This document shows, piece by piece, positions 41,660-53,070 of a stretch of 64,000 nt of DNA. The notes beneath the pieces are model-generated. The model saw only the letters and a program-made list of their open reading frames with translations. It was not told the origin of the DNA and did no database searches. The DNA comes from Deinandra increscens subsp. villosa (lineage: Eukaryota > Streptophyta > Magnoliopsida > Asterales > Asteraceae): positions 25,238,396 to 25,302,395 of the forward strand of contig JBCNJP010000012.1 in the NCBI GenBank assembly GCA_039602395.1. Reading direction: 5' to 3'. The position numbers and the translations under genes were made by a program. The number at the start of each line of letters is the position of its first letter. Positions within the stretch are counted from its first letter, which is position 1.

Positions 41660-43214
41660 CAAGAAGGAGCAAACAAGAAGGTAATGAATAAGGAAGACAA
41701 CCAAGAAGGAGCAAGCAAGAGCCAGGAGATTCAGTTAGGTGATGCAACCTCAGAAGTACAATGCGCGTCTGATTGATGCAGTCGGTGATAATTTTCTTAC
41801 CCGTAAACTATTTAAATCACATTTTTGCTTTATTTGTGCAAACGATAAGCACTTTGAGGGCAATGTGCAATTTAAGTGTGGGGATGGGATTGTCAATCTT
41901 AGCTGAAAATACGCAACACTGAACTCTTGCTTCTCTTGAAATTTTTATTCGAAAACAAGCCAAAAATTTGTCTTTTAAAAAACCAATAAAAGTTGTTTAT
42001 GGACCACAATCAGCTGAATAAAAACTAAGTTTTCCAAATAGAAAAGATCCAAACCATTGGTAGCATACATTTAAGTATTTTCAGGAACAGCAAGTTGAGC
42101 CCAAAGTTTATTTTTATACAACTGAACCGTTTTTCCAATATTTTTCAAAGAGTGATCGAGCCTAACCCCTGTAAATACCTAACATGCTCACCCTCTACAA
42201 AAATTATGAGAAACTAGGTGAGTCATTCAAGCCAGAATTTGGTAAGGGTATACAGTCCAAGATGGACAAAGTCGGGAAACATGTTTTCATATGATTAAGG
42301 CCCCTAGGATAAACCCCTTTTCTATCTCCCCCCCCCCCAACAATTTCTTTACTACCCAAAATATCCCCTAGTAAACCCTTTTGAGCCTAAACCTTTCGTT
42401 TCTAAACCCGCAAATTTATTTGCATCAACCCCTTTTCCCCTAAATAGCCTGTTTCGCACCAAGCCTTGCACAACGTAAATATTTGGCACAATTTTACACC
42501 CCTTTTATTTTCGCAAAACAAAAGATTTTGAAGAATTTTTTTTTAAAAATAAGTGACCCCGCCTATCATCAGAATACAATATCATCTGTCTGGACGATTA
42601 CTGCAGAAATATGTCCGATTCAAGAAGACATCTATGCTGGTATGTACAATTGTTATTTGTCTTAAATTTTTTTTATATTTTCTATGTTTAGTTTTTATTT
42701 CTGGAAATAAAAGAGAAAAAGCTCTTCAAAGTCACTATCCCTGGTCACAAAGGAACTTTTCTAAAAAAACTAAGTTTTGCAACTTTTTACCCCTTTTTCA
42801 CACCAACTTCCAAACTCCTAGCCTACCCTTAAAACCCGTAAGCCCTCATGATGACAAGATGGATTTTGGCGAGATTTGAGGCAGATTGATCCCTTCAAAA
42901 GCCTATGACCCTTGTTTGATTTCACCTTGGTATGAGTGATCCCTCAAGGTCCGTACATATACTAGTCCAAGTGTCGAGTGATCCCTTGTGAGGTGTACAT
43001 AGTTGTATAAATCTAAACTTTCCAGTAGGTATAACTGTCACCCTTAATACTTCAATAAAGCAAACTAAATGGATTAAGAAATCAAAGTAATTGGAGACAA
43101 GTTTTTAGGCGAGTGAAAGGTCCATAACAGGTCAAGGTCAAAATCAGAATGGCAAACGGTGGCTATCTTCTAAGTTTGCTTGAGGGCAAGCAAAAGTCTA
43201 AGTGTGGGGATATT
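41660..43214 (+). mobile_element. 3' internal part of an Athila-like Gypsy element
   Basis: Non-coding sequence ending in GCAAGCAAAAGTCTAAGTG and TGTGGGGATATT, the purine tract directly before an LTR start TGATGTACCC. A similar TTAAGTGTGGGGATGGG block lies at about 41873. Long internal non-coding 3' regions with this tract are typical of Athila. No gag, pol or 5' LTR is present, so this is a truncated copy. The minor ORFs at 42483-42879 are not convincing. A C11 run lies near 42330. Confidence 0.5.
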
Positions 43215-43399
43215 TGATGTACCCTAAATTAAACACATTTTCTAAAAAAATATCCCTCTCGTATTGGGTAAAATATGACTAAATATTGCAAGAAACAGTT
43301 TTTTTTGTCTTCTTTGTAGTTTTTCAGGTTTTACTGAGCCAAAATCACAAAATGAACGAAAAATGCAAGAAAACTAAAGAAAGTGAAGATTTTGAGTTT

Positions 43400-43658
43400 A
43401 GCACGCCCCCGTGCCCCACCTAGCACGCCCCGTGCCCAAGCCAGCTTAAGCCCCGACAGCACCTATAGAGACACGCATCGTGCTTCTGAATCAAGCTCTG
43501 CAACACACGGATCGTGCTCCACCTAGCACGCCCCGTGCCTCTTATGCTTGAAGATTTGAAGATCAGCGGTCTGACTCAACACGCCTCGTGCCACTGATGA
43601 CACGACCGGTGCCCCCTGACTTGGCACGAGCCGTGCCTAGTTTAGCATGAGCCATGCC
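43400..43658 (+). promoter_or_regulatory. Cluster of nine imperfect palindromes upstream of the Athila-like TATA box
   Basis: Copies near 43400, 43431, 43471, 43505, 43525, 43579, 43600, 43623 and 43644 follow (G)CACG-N3/4-CGTGC(C), for example GGCACGAGCCGTGCC. Each copy is a half-site pair, spaced 20-54 bp apart, and the cluster ends 15 bp before the TATA box. The arrangement suggests binding sites for a dimeric factor. Confidence 0.6.
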
Positions 43659-43672
43659 TTTCTCGGCTGGTC

Positions 43673-43680
43673 TATATAAA
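43673..43680 (+). promoter_or_regulatory. TATA box of the Athila-like LTR
   Basis: TATATAAA, directly after the palindrome cluster and followed by GGGCAACTCC and a pyrimidine-rich leader. Confidence 0.6.
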
Positions 43681-45111
43681 GGGCAACTCCTCTTCACTTC
43701 CAACTTGCTCAATTCTCCTCCCTCTCTTCCACTAGTTTAGCATCTTCGGTTTTGAACCATTTGTTTTAGTGTTCTTGATTTACTCGTTAAAGATTGTAAG
43801 AACTTTAACTTATGGTGATAATAAATTGTTATTTTTCTATGAATATTTTATTATCTAGTAAGCAAATCTTTAGACTAACACTTGTCAGCCTCAATCTTTC
43901 AAGTGTTAGCTAAATTCTTACACTTATTTGGGAATAAACGAATCTTTGGTGGGTTGATAAACTGTCTTTTGTAAACTTGCTTTAAGGGGAACTAATGACT
44001 TTATGAAAACTCTTTTTATTGAAAGTTTATTATTGATTTCTGAACCAAACGTGCTCTACGTATCACAGACCATTTGGGGAGCCGAAATCCCAAAGGCCGG
44101 ACCTATGACACCAGGTCGGGGGACGATGCATAATCCGAAAGGTGACTCGCGTCCCATGCTACATCATACGTTCGAGGTCCTTATGTCAATATAAGCAAAC
44201 TCGGCTGACCATGCAAGTGCGGGCTGAAAGTATTTGGTTAGGAATAGGGGTTGGTAATATTTTGTCACTTCACGGAAGCCGAGATGTACGTGTTTGTGAA
44301 CTTGGATCTGGTTATGCCGGACGTGCATGCGCGAGAGCGGTACGCGGAAGAAATGGACCTTAGTTCCTTAAAAAGATAATTTTTATAATAAATTAATCTG
44401 GCACACAGGGTTGTTCCTATGCTGGTTCATGATGGCGTGTCGAGTACGGTAAGGCGGCCGGTTTGAGGGACCCCGTAACTAAGTGACATTAGCTTCACTA
44501 TATTTGTTTGCCAACAACACAGCTCCCCGGGGTTCGTACTCCTCGTAGACGATCATTCGGGAGAGTAGTGATGCTTGATTTGAGGCTGCGAGGCGGTCCT
44601 GTTGCCTGTTGGTAAATAATCTTACGGGAAGGGTATAAATTACGGGTACAAACATCACCACTGATAAGTATCCCAAATAATTATGACCGAGTTGATCAAG
44701 ACACACCTTTTTAGTATTTTTAGTTAAAATTATTTCACATATTTTACTAACATCTTCACTTGATGATTGACCGGGTTAGACGTCAGCAACGGTGAAGTAC
44801 CAAGATCCCTCATTTTCCTTTGTGTCTTTGAACGATCCCGATTCAACTTACCACTACTATACTTCCCACGATGGGTGTACTTGCCTGTGAATGTGGTGAA
44901 ATAGTAGTAGGTTATGTAAATCGTGTTTATAAATTTAAAAGCTTAACTGCTAAAAGGTGTCACAAAATAATGATGAATTTTATATACACCACGCGCACAC
45001 CAAAAAGCTATAAGCAGTTTTGAAAAAACCAGAAAAAGTTGACTTATCAAAAACTGACTTATTAGCTTTTGAAAAAGCCGAAAGCAAAAGTGCTTATTGA
45101 GTTCCCAAACA

Positions 45112-45872
45112 TAAAAAAATGCATATTGGTTCTTCAAAAAGCTAATAAGTCAATAAGCAATATATAATGAATTGTGAGGTGGTGATGTGTAAATGATATT
45201 ACCCACTCATAAGTAGATCTAATGGCTCAGAACAGTGCTTATGGTTTTTACACAAAGCATGGTTTGTACCGGGTCCATCCTCGTTTACCCCTTTTGATTA
45301 AAGTTGGTATATTAATCCTAATTGCTTGTTATATTTATCCCTACCCATATATAATATACTTATAATATATAAAACGTTTCATATAAATTTAAATATTTAA
45401 TAAAAGTTTATAATTATAAAATAAAATGATTTTTAAAATTTTGTTAAATACTGTTACATGATTACGACTATAAATTAATTTCCTTATTAATTGCTTTATC
45501 GGTTACTTTTTTTTATATTTAATAACATAATAGAAAAAAACGGTTTGGCTTCCTTAAACTCTTAATTTTTTAAAGTAAATAAGAAATGTGCCCTCCTCAA
45601 ATGTATTAATATATATATATATATTCTTTTTTGGATGTCACTTGGAACTATTCCAATATCCGAGTAAGTGTTCCTGAGACCAGATTCAATTACACCAATA
45701 AGAAGGAAACTCATCACTTGAAAAAGTGCTTGAGTCACGTTTTGAACATGAGACCTCAGGGATCCCAAACCCCTAACAATCATTCCCATGTCAGCTCCTC
45801 TATGAGTAATTTGCAAATATATGTTTTCTGAAAATGTGAAATCCTTAAAATCTAGTAATTAAATCTAACTAG
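45112..45872. other. AT-rich DNA without a supported gene
   Basis: The stretch 45630-45835 is open on both strands (66 and 84 codons) and has a TGAACATGAGACCTCAGG-like sequence common in plant repeats, but no recognised domain. A short AT microsatellite lies near 45608. Confidence 0.4.
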
Positions 45873-46911
45873 TGTTAGATACGCATCGTATCCGTTTTGC
45901 GACGGTGATCAGGTTATGTTTATTTAAATCTTTTTCATTGCGGTACGTACACTGAGGATGCACACAAAACAAATAATTAAATTTCACATGAACCGACATT
46001 GAATAGCTTGTAAGTCGCAACATAGATGGCAAAATCTATCAAGGATACTACCAATTAAGTGTTGAAATTTGTTTCAATCAAAAACAAATAAACACGATTT
46101 AATAATTTATTATTTACCGAGTTGTTGGTCAAATCAGTTTTGGTCCTTCACGATCAAACTGATGTAAGAAAGGTAGAATGAGAGTGTCCCGTTATCGAAC
46201 GAATTTAAAGAACAGTACTAGAATATAAAACCAACCTGAAAGTCGGTGAATGAGTGAGTGTTTTGCTGTACAGAATAACTTCTGTCCTTAAGGATTTTAC
46301 GGCCTTTTATGTTGTAGGATTTCACGTAAATTCCCAGGATTAATACAGAAACTAATCTGGCTTTCAACAGCAATAAAAGCAGATTATAACAGAAAGCTGT
46401 GAGCAGAAACAGAACTTCGATAGAGGAAGAGAAAGAGCTGCGAATTTGGGGTGGTTGATCTGGTTGCAGAAGGTCTCAATATATAGTTGCGAATACCAAC
46501 CATATCAGAGAAAAATCTGCGAGTAACCAACTCGCAGATAATAGAAAACATGGGTTTATCACGTCTATCTCCTCCCCAAATATCGGACTTTTGGTTTTTT
46601 CTGTTTCAGTTAGCCAAAAACCACCGAACCTGGACCCTCCTAGCAAAAAATAAAAGCTCCTCAGCTCCCAGCGACCGATGCGTCGTGCGAAGTGCAAAGT
46701 GCGCCTCAAACGCGCCCATTCGCGGAACTCGCGTCTCGCCTCGCCTCGGCGCGCGTGTGGGCTTAGCCATTTCCTTAAACCCCCACAACTTTTTGAAGTT
46801 GAAGGAAAACTAAAGCTTATAAACCCACTCATAGTTCTTCCTTCTACCAATGTGGGATAGCCTAAACATGCCAACTTGCATATTATAAGTTTATCTCAAT
46901 TATAATTTCCA
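45873..46911 (-). repeat. Copia B 3' LTR
   Basis: 1039 bp from TGTTAGATACGC to ATTTCCA on the plus strand. On the minus strand it starts TGGAAATTATAATTG after the purine tract and ends ATCTAACA. It includes a GC-rich block (46680-46770) with several chance open frames. The left boundary rests on TG/CA ends only. Confidence 0.6.
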
Positions 46912-47421
46912 ATAATCCCCCACCAAGTTGGAATGTTTCCTTTCACTTAGATAGATGATGTCACATGGGTGTCACGTAGATTAAACCCTGTTTATGTTGA
47001 TAAACAAGAAGAGACTGATTCTACGGTGTCCTATGGACTTAAACCAAGAACCTGTTGACCCCTTCGTTTTACCCCCACACATCAACGATCGACTTTGTGT
47101 TCTCACTGTGCGTGAATATGGCCATACGCTATAAATCCTTTTCATGACCCTCTAGAAGATAAACCACAGATCTTCATTTGAGGCGGCACCACCTCTAGGT
47201 CATATAGGCAAAGTTTTACATCATCCTCGTTGCTTAGATGCCTCCAAAACTTTGTTAAGAGCTAAAGCTCAACCTCGTTCTCGGCAACGACATACTATCT
47301 TACCACTCATGGATCTATCAAATTTGATAGTACCTTCTATCGTTAAATGACTTCCTTATTACCCATTAAACTTGAGAAATAGGAGCACTAAGTTCAAGTT
47401 GGGTCTCCATCACCAACGATT
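46912..47421 (-). other. Copia B polypurine tract and 3' non-coding region
   Basis: On the minus strand CTTGGTGGGGGATTAT (complement at 46912-46927) precedes the LTR, the classic Copia purine tract. The remaining ~500 bp to the RNase H stop are non-coding. Confidence 0.7.
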
Positions 47422-48560
47422 CTATTGTGGTTTTAGACCCATGACCCTCGTGGTTTTAACTACCAAATCTCTCGTCAGAGGTTTGGTAAGAGGATCTGCC
47501 AAGTTCCTACTCGTCTTGACATAGACAACTTTGATGGTACCATTTTCAATTTGTTGTCTCACGAAATTATGCCGCAGACCTAGGTGTCTTGACTTCCCAT
47601 TATACACTGCGTTGTATACTTTAGATAGTGTGGCCTCACTATCACAGTACATGGGAATTGACGACATAGGATCATCCCAAACACGGATGTCGGTGATCAA
47701 ATCTCTAATCCACTCTGCTTCTTTTCCAGCCGCTGCTAAAGTAATGAACTCGACCTCCATTGTAGAATGTGCAATGCACGTTTGTTTCTTGCTAGCCCAA
47801 GAAATAGCTCATCCGGCTAGAGTAAAAATCCACCCACTTGTGGATTTTGATTCATTTGTCTGATCAATCCAGCTAGCATCAGAATATCCATCTACTATTC
47901 TGGGAGATGACGTGTATGTCAGTTCGAAAGTAGTTGTCCTTTTTAGGTATCAAAGTACTCTACCTATTGCCTTCTAGTGTTCTGTGCCCGGGTTAGCAGT
48001 ATACTGACTCAGTTTGCTTACAGCAAAGGCGATATCAGGGCGAGTACAATGTGTAGCATACATCATGCTACCTATTGCACTTGCATACTCTAGTTGAGCC
48101 ACAGCTCTCCCAGAGTTCACCTTATGTTTCACACTTGGATCGAAAGGGGTATTGAACTCCTTGATGTTTAAGTGCTGAAACTTTGTCAGAATTTTCTCTA
48201 TGTAATGTGATTGACTTAGAGAGATCTGACTGCCGGTTCTCTTCACCTTGATGCCAAGAATAGTATCAACTTCTCCCAAATCTTTCATCTAAAAGTTTGA
48301 GGATAGATATTTCTTAGTTTCAAAGATACGTTCTAGGTGAGAACTAATGATCAACATATCATCGACATAAAGACAGATTATCACCATATAACCTGATTTG
48401 CATTTAGTATAAATGCACCTGTCAGCAATGTTATGCCGAAAACCGAATGCAGTCACAGTGGTGTCAAATCTCTCAAGCCACTGCTTAGGAGCTTGCTTCA
48501 AACCATACTGAGATTTGATAAGTCTACACACTTTGTTTTCTTGTCCGGGTAATACAAACC
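47422..48560 (-). pseudogene. Copia B RNase H and C-terminal part of reverse transcriptase
   Basis: It reads VCRLIKSQYGLKQAPKQW, CLYVDDMLIISS, MKDLGEVDTILGIKVKR, YASAIGSMMYATHCTRPDIA, then the RNase H blocks EFITLAAAGKEAEW, YCDSEATL and SRNLADPLTKPLTRDL, ending at 47422. In-frame stops lie at 48289, 47974, near 47955 and at 47809. The first residues abut the Copia C insertion at 48560. The family belongs to the Tork/TNT1-like side of Copia (by recognition). Confidence 0.85.
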
Positions 48561-49217
48561 TGTAGGACCGTTAATTACTCAGAGAAATAATTAAAACAAG
48601 AACTCTTTACTTGAAGATCACAACCATGCGGAATAAAGTTGTATCATACTTGTTTTTACTTAAGCTTTGTTTTTCTTATACTTGTAGTTTGATTGTATTG
48701 ATTGCATAAACTAGTGAACACAAGATAATAAATTTCTCGGTACTATTTGCATTAACTCAAGTTCAAACTGTTACAAGTGTAAGCACTGAAACGGGTACTT
48801 GTGAATGAACTAGCTAACAACTATAAATAGTACTAAGGAGATCAACTACAGCCGTTGATCTCATACGGGCTAATCTAACCGTACATAAAAGTCAAACAAT
48901 AAACTTACTAAAAGAACATTAGTAAACATACAAAAGAGGAAATGTGCAAAATGCATTTATCTATAAGTAGGAGACGGCTAGGATGTGACTTTGGAAGAAT
49001 ATAAGTTGTTGCAGGTCTGAATTCTGCAAAAGTATTCTTTCTGTACTTTTCCGGTTGAACTCTTTATACTGTTGGATAAAAGAGTTCACCCGGAAATGTT
49101 CTTCCGGTTGAGCTTCCGGTTGACAAAACTTCCGCTTGAGCGTTCTTCCGCTTGAACATATCTTCAACCGGAAATCTTCGTCTTGATCCGGTTGACTCAG
49201 AAAATCATTTCCTTACA
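48561..49217 (-). repeat. Copia C 3' LTR
   Basis: 657 bp, TG...CA. It differs from 60553-61209 at CTCTTTATAC/CTCTCTATAC and CACCCGGAAATG/CACCCGAAAATG. It holds five exact CCGGTTGA-type words. Confidence 0.93.
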
Positions 49218-49232
49218 ATCTCCCCCTAAGAT
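49218..49232 (-). other. Polypurine tract of Copia C
   Basis: On the minus strand TCTTAGGGGGAGAT directly before TGTAAGG, the standard SIRE/Copia plus-strand primer. Confidence 0.85.
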
Positions 49233-49293
49233 GATGCTGCCAAAATTTGTCCTCTGTATGTTGTTCTTCAAAAATTGACTATCTCCAAGAACT

Positions 49294-52200
49294 TCATTCT
49301 TCAGGAGATGGTGGCCTTTCAAATTGAATCCTTGTTTTGTTCAATTCTCTCATGATCCTCCTAGTCTTAAAGTCTCTGGTTGAAAGAAGGGATCGTTTAG
49401 CAATGGACTTCTTCCTTCCAGGTGAAGCACCAGAGGCAGGATCAGCAGATGGCTTGACAGTTTCAGTTGGGACTTTTTCTTTCCCTTTATCTGCTTGAGA
49501 TGTAGCTTGAACAGAACTGGTTGCGGCTGACTCAGTGGGTTTAAAAGGTTTTGTTGGAGATATGGTGGGTGGTTTCATGGCTTGTGGTTGTGGGGTTGAA
49601 GAAGTGGAGTATTTAGGTGGTGATGAAGGTTGATTATACTTCCAAGTAGGTGGGCAGGGTTTAGGCTTAGCAGGGGTGATATCAGTCCAGTTATCTAACC
49701 TGTATTTTGGATGAATATACTTAGGCTTGGTAGATCTGGATCCCCTGGGCCTAGGATTCATTCCCCTGGGTCTATGGGAGTAAAATCTGGAAGATGGAGT
49801 GGGAACACGGGAGGCTGATTGCTTGAGTCTTTCCAACAAGTTGGAGGGGAGGGACTCAGCAAGTAGGTCAGATTCTTCAAAGGGTTCTGGCTTAATGTAT
49901 GTAGATGAGGGGTTACCTGTGACTGTCTCAGATGGCAAGGGCATTTGGAGACTTGGGATCACAGCAAACTCTGCTCCTTTCACTTGTTTGAGCAGCTCAT
50001 CAACAATTTTACAAGTATCTTTAGCCTTCATCTTCTCTACTTCAGCAGCAGGCTTGAGACATCTGATGATGGCACATTTCTTGATCCTTTCCAATAGCTC
50101 CAGGTTGTCTAAACTCTTGTTTAAGACAGTTGGCATTTTGGAAGCTATGTTGATCAGCCTGTTTTTCTCCTGTTCATCTAATTTAGCAAGGTCGTAGACC
50201 TGCATTCTCCATTCAATTGACCTCTTCCTTGCTTCATCTACCATTCCTTCAACCACAAAATCATTAGAGAAAAGATCTAGATCTGCCAAGAATTTGTTGT
50301 ATTGTATGTTTGATTTGGCTTCTTCTGATCTTATTCTGGATTGATTATCTTCCCAGTCATGGACGAAATCTTCTTCAAGTAGATCATCCATAGTCTCTTG
50401 CTCTTCTGACTGGTCAGAATCAACCATAGTATCTAATGCTCTTGGTTGAGGAGTTATGCAATCCTTACTCTTCTTCAGTCTGATCATCCTCCTTGGTTTG
50501 GTTTGTTTCTTTCTTTTAAAGCTCAGAGGAGGTTCTGAGTCGGAGGTGGAATGCATTTGGATCAATGTTTCAGCAATCTCAGCTTCAGTTGAGTTTTCCG
50601 GTTGAGTCTCTTCCGGTTGAGATTTTTCCGGTTGAGACTCCTCCGGTTGAACTTCAGCCGGAGATTTTGTACTTGTATCTTTCAGTACATTGCTGATTAT
50701 TTCAGTTGTAGCTTCTTCTCCATTTTCACCTTCAACTTCTTCAGTCTGAGTGACTGAAGCATCATCAACCACATCTTCATGAACCATATCAACAACTGGT
50801 TCAGAAGCAATGTTAGTTGTGATCTCATCCACTTTAGATTTGGCAATTGCCTCCTCTTGTGGGATAATCACATTGGTCAAGAAATGCTTGACCTGCAGAA
50901 TGCTCTCTGGCTGAGCACCTGCAACTAACATTGTTGCTTCAATCATTCCCAACAGGCTTGGATCCTGTGGAAATACCTTCATAAGTGAGCTCATCTTCAC
51001 CTTAGTCAACCCATCAGCAACTGAAAAGGGGTCAACATCAGCCAGTTTGAAGGCTGTATGCCTTACATCTTCAGGTAGAGGCACTGTTTGATCGACTTCT
51101 TCTTCTTCAGTTGTGGTTGCAGCAGCAGCAATATCAGGTGTTGGAGGATTAGTCTTCTCCCCCTTTTTGGCAGCATCAGCTTCTACAGCCTGACCTCCAA
51201 AAGGAAATGGGTTCAAAGAGCTAACCTCAGCAGAATGCTGTGCAACCGGTTGGAATTTCGGTGTAGGGGAAGTTTCCGGTTGAGCAGTTGGGGCATCAAC
51301 AGGAACTTCTTGAGCTTGAGCAGCAGCAGGAGATGACATTACAAGGCTGGCAACAGTCGAATTGAGACTGGTTACCTGAGCCTGTAGTGATTTGTACAAG
51401 ACCGTCAATTCTGTAAGTGTTAAACTATCCTCAACTGGAATTTTACCAGCATCATAGGAAAAAGATGGACCATCAACCCTAGGTTGATCAAGTCCACCAC
51501 CCTGGTTTTCTTGGCGCCTGGGATTCCCCTCAACTATAGTTTTTCCCTTAGGATCCACTAGGGGATCTTCCGGTTGAACTAAAGTGTGGGTTGCCATGGA
51601 TTGGGTCTTATTGATGTTATTACCAACATCAAAGTTCAATGAGAAACTTTGAGTGGCAGCAGCCCTTTCCACATGAATCTCATCTAAACTCCTGAGATTC
51701 ACCTCCTGGGGTGAATGGGGGTTAGATGTAGCAGTGTGAGTGTCACTCAGAATGTTCCCATGTAATGTGGTGCTTGGGTTAATAACACCATCATCTGTGA
51801 CAACTCTTTCTACATCATCATTCACAGGTGAGAAGTGTGAAGTGTAGGGTGAGAAAGTGGATGGGGATTGTACATCCATATGAAATGACTCCCCCTCAGA
51901 AGAAGGTTCATCAACAAGTTTAAATCCCAATTTGGCTGACCCAAATGGCTGTGTGCCAAGGGTTGGTTCAGGGCTGGAGGTAATAGGTTGCAAGAGAGGA
52001 GTAGGCTCTTGCACAACCTTTTTGAGCCTTTTGAGCTTTGTAGGCTTTGGGGAAGGGGGGATGATGGGAATTGATGGTGGGTCTGAATCTCTTCTCCTTT
52101 TTCGTTTGAAAATTAAGGTTTGTTTATCAGAAGGAGAAGGTGGTTGATCAGTGGTGGGTTCAACAACTGTGGATGATACAGTGTTGTCCACTGGAGCAAG

Positions 52201-53070
52201 TTGCTCTTCAGAAGCATGTGTTTCCGGTTGAGAACTAGGTTCTCCCTGTTCAACCGGAATCACCCTTTGGATTGGCATGGGATGGTCAGTGTCCCTCCCA
52301 AGGAAAGGCTTCTTGTTGGTGGTTAATTTAGAAAAAGTGTTTTCAGATAATGCTCTTGGAACCAGCATCATGTTTCCTTCTAAATTAAGTTGGGGGTATT
52401 GTTTTTGCAAAATGTAAGTCAGAAATCTAGGGTACATGTAAAAAGCAAAATTCTTTGCATTACCCTTTAGAGCATTAAAGATTACAGCAGAAAAGTTGTA
52501 TACCTCCCCTTTCACCACAGCATAGAATGCAGATGCTTGCTCAGTAGCCATTTCATCAAAACCTGATCTCTTTGGCGAGAGGCACACCATGATAGTGTGA
52601 GCCAGAAATCTCCATTTGTAGGGTATTTGACCCTTGTGAACCGTGGCAGTTCCTTCAGTAGCACCACCATAGCCAATTTTGTTGAGCAGGGCCATGTATT
52701 GCTTTGGTGTTCTTCGAACATACCCGTTCTGGTCATTTAACTTCAGCAATTCCCTTATCAGCGACTCAGTGATGAGAACAGTTTCCCCCTTTACGGTTGA
52801 CTTCAGTGTATCTTCCTCCACATCATCAACATCCTTCTCAAGCAGTTGGATGTTCTTCCAAAATTCAGAGAGAATTTCCTCATACATATACACCGCAACA
52901 GTGAGTGCGTGATTCAGATATGACGATTTGAGAAAATTGATCATCCCTGTGAAAGTTTCAGCGTGTGTAGAGTTCACTGGTTCGTCAAGAAACGCAACCA
53001 AGTTGTGTTCAAGAGGAAAAGGATCATTCTTCACTGGTTGCTTCCCTCGTGCTTTGGACTTCGGTGCCAT
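49294..53070 (-). CDS. Copia C extra ORF in env-like position (1258 aa)
   Basis: It is uninterrupted from ATG 53070 to TGA 49294. Residues 1-240 are a folded-looking, conserved-looking domain (FTGMINFLKSSYLNHALTVA, YEEILSEFWKN, RFLAHTIMVCLSPKRSGFDE, AKNFAFYMYPRFLTYILQ). The rest is Ser/Thr/Pro/Glu-rich with QPE-type repeats (EESQPEKSQPEETQPENS near 820), then a charged helical part (about 930-1030) and a basic RPRG-rich tail. I see no signal peptide and no clear transmembrane helix, so an envelope role is doubtful despite the position. Long frames here are typical of Asteraceae SIRE relatives. Their function is unknown. An intact 3.8-kb frame suggests recent selection. Confidence 0.75.
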   Translation of the reverse strand: MAPKSKARGKQPVKNDPFPLEHNLVAFLDEPVNSTHAETFTGMINFLKSSYLNHALTVAVYMYEEILSEFWKNIQLLEKDVDDVEEDTLKSTVKGETVLITESLIRELLKLNDQNGYVRRTPKQYMALLNKIGYGGATEGTATVHKGQIPYKWRFLAHTIMVCLSPKRSGFDEMATEQASAFYAVVKGEVYNFSAVIFNALKGNAKNFAFYMYPRFLTYILQKQYPQLNLEGNMMLVPRALSENTFSKLTTNKKPFLGRDTDHPMPIQRVIPVEQGEPSSQPETHASEEQLAPVDNTVSSTVVEPTTDQPPSPSDKQTLIFKRKRRRDSDPPSIPIIPPSPKPTKLKRLKKVVQEPTPLLQPITSSPEPTLGTQPFGSAKLGFKLVDEPSSEGESFHMDVQSPSTFSPYTSHFSPVNDDVERVVTDDGVINPSTTLHGNILSDTHTATSNPHSPQEVNLRSLDEIHVERAAATQSFSLNFDVGNNINKTQSMATHTLVQPEDPLVDPKGKTIVEGNPRRQENQGGGLDQPRVDGPSFSYDAGKIPVEDSLTLTELTVLYKSLQAQVTSLNSTVASLVMSSPAAAQAQEVPVDAPTAQPETSPTPKFQPVAQHSAEVSSLNPFPFGGQAVEADAAKKGEKTNPPTPDIAAAATTTEEEEVDQTVPLPEDVRHTAFKLADVDPFSVADGLTKVKMSSLMKVFPQDPSLLGMIEATMLVAGAQPESILQVKHFLTNVIIPQEEAIAKSKVDEITTNIASEPVVDMVHEDVVDDASVTQTEEVEGENGEEATTEIISNVLKDTSTKSPAEVQPEESQPEKSQPEETQPENSTEAEIAETLIQMHSTSDSEPPLSFKRKKQTKPRRMIRLKKSKDCITPQPRALDTMVDSDQSEEQETMDDLLEEDFVHDWEDNQSRIRSEEAKSNIQYNKFLADLDLFSNDFVVEGMVDEARKRSIEWRMQVYDLAKLDEQEKNRLINIASKMPTVLNKSLDNLELLERIKKCAIIRCLKPAAEVEKMKAKDTCKIVDELLKQVKGAEFAVIPSLQMPLPSETVTGNPSSTYIKPEPFEESDLLAESLPSNLLERLKQSASRVPTPSSRFYSHRPRGMNPRPRGSRSTKPKYIHPKYRLDNWTDITPAKPKPCPPTWKYNQPSSPPKYSTSSTPQPQAMKPPTISPTKPFKPTESAATSSVQATSQADKGKEKVPTETVKPSADPASGASPGRKKSIAKRSLLSTRDFKTRRIMRELNKTRIQFERPPSPEE

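Larger units (their letters stand above)
43215..44964 (+). repeat. Athila-like 3' LTR (about 1.75 kb)
   Basis: It starts TGATGTACCC after the purine tract and is taken to end AAAAGGTGTCACA at 44964. The length fits Athila LTRs. It holds a palindrome cluster and a TATA box in its first 470 bp, consistent with U3. The right boundary rests on the CA end and the change to DNA-element sequence; no partner LTR is in the window. Confidence 0.5.
41526..45108. mobile_element. GGGCTTGTTTGG-type DNA element (hAT-like arms) split by an Athila-like fragment
   Basis: The left arm (41526-41658) begins GGGCTTGTTTGGGATTGC and is rich in AAGTGCTTATT/GGATAAGC words. The right arm (about 44985-45108) has the inverted counterparts (AAAGTGCTTATTGAGTTCCC AAACA). 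The right terminus is degenerate and no TSD can be shown. The pairing of the two arms into one element is therefore tentative. Confidence 0.35.

Noticed and set aside
41526..45108. A single complete hAT element with a fixed TSD
   Set aside because: The arms are similar but the right end is degenerate and no 8-bp repeat was found, so only a tentative call is kept.
46476..46874. 132- and 108-codon frames in the Copia B LTR
   Set aside because: They overlap on both strands in a GC-rich block of an LTR; no domain.
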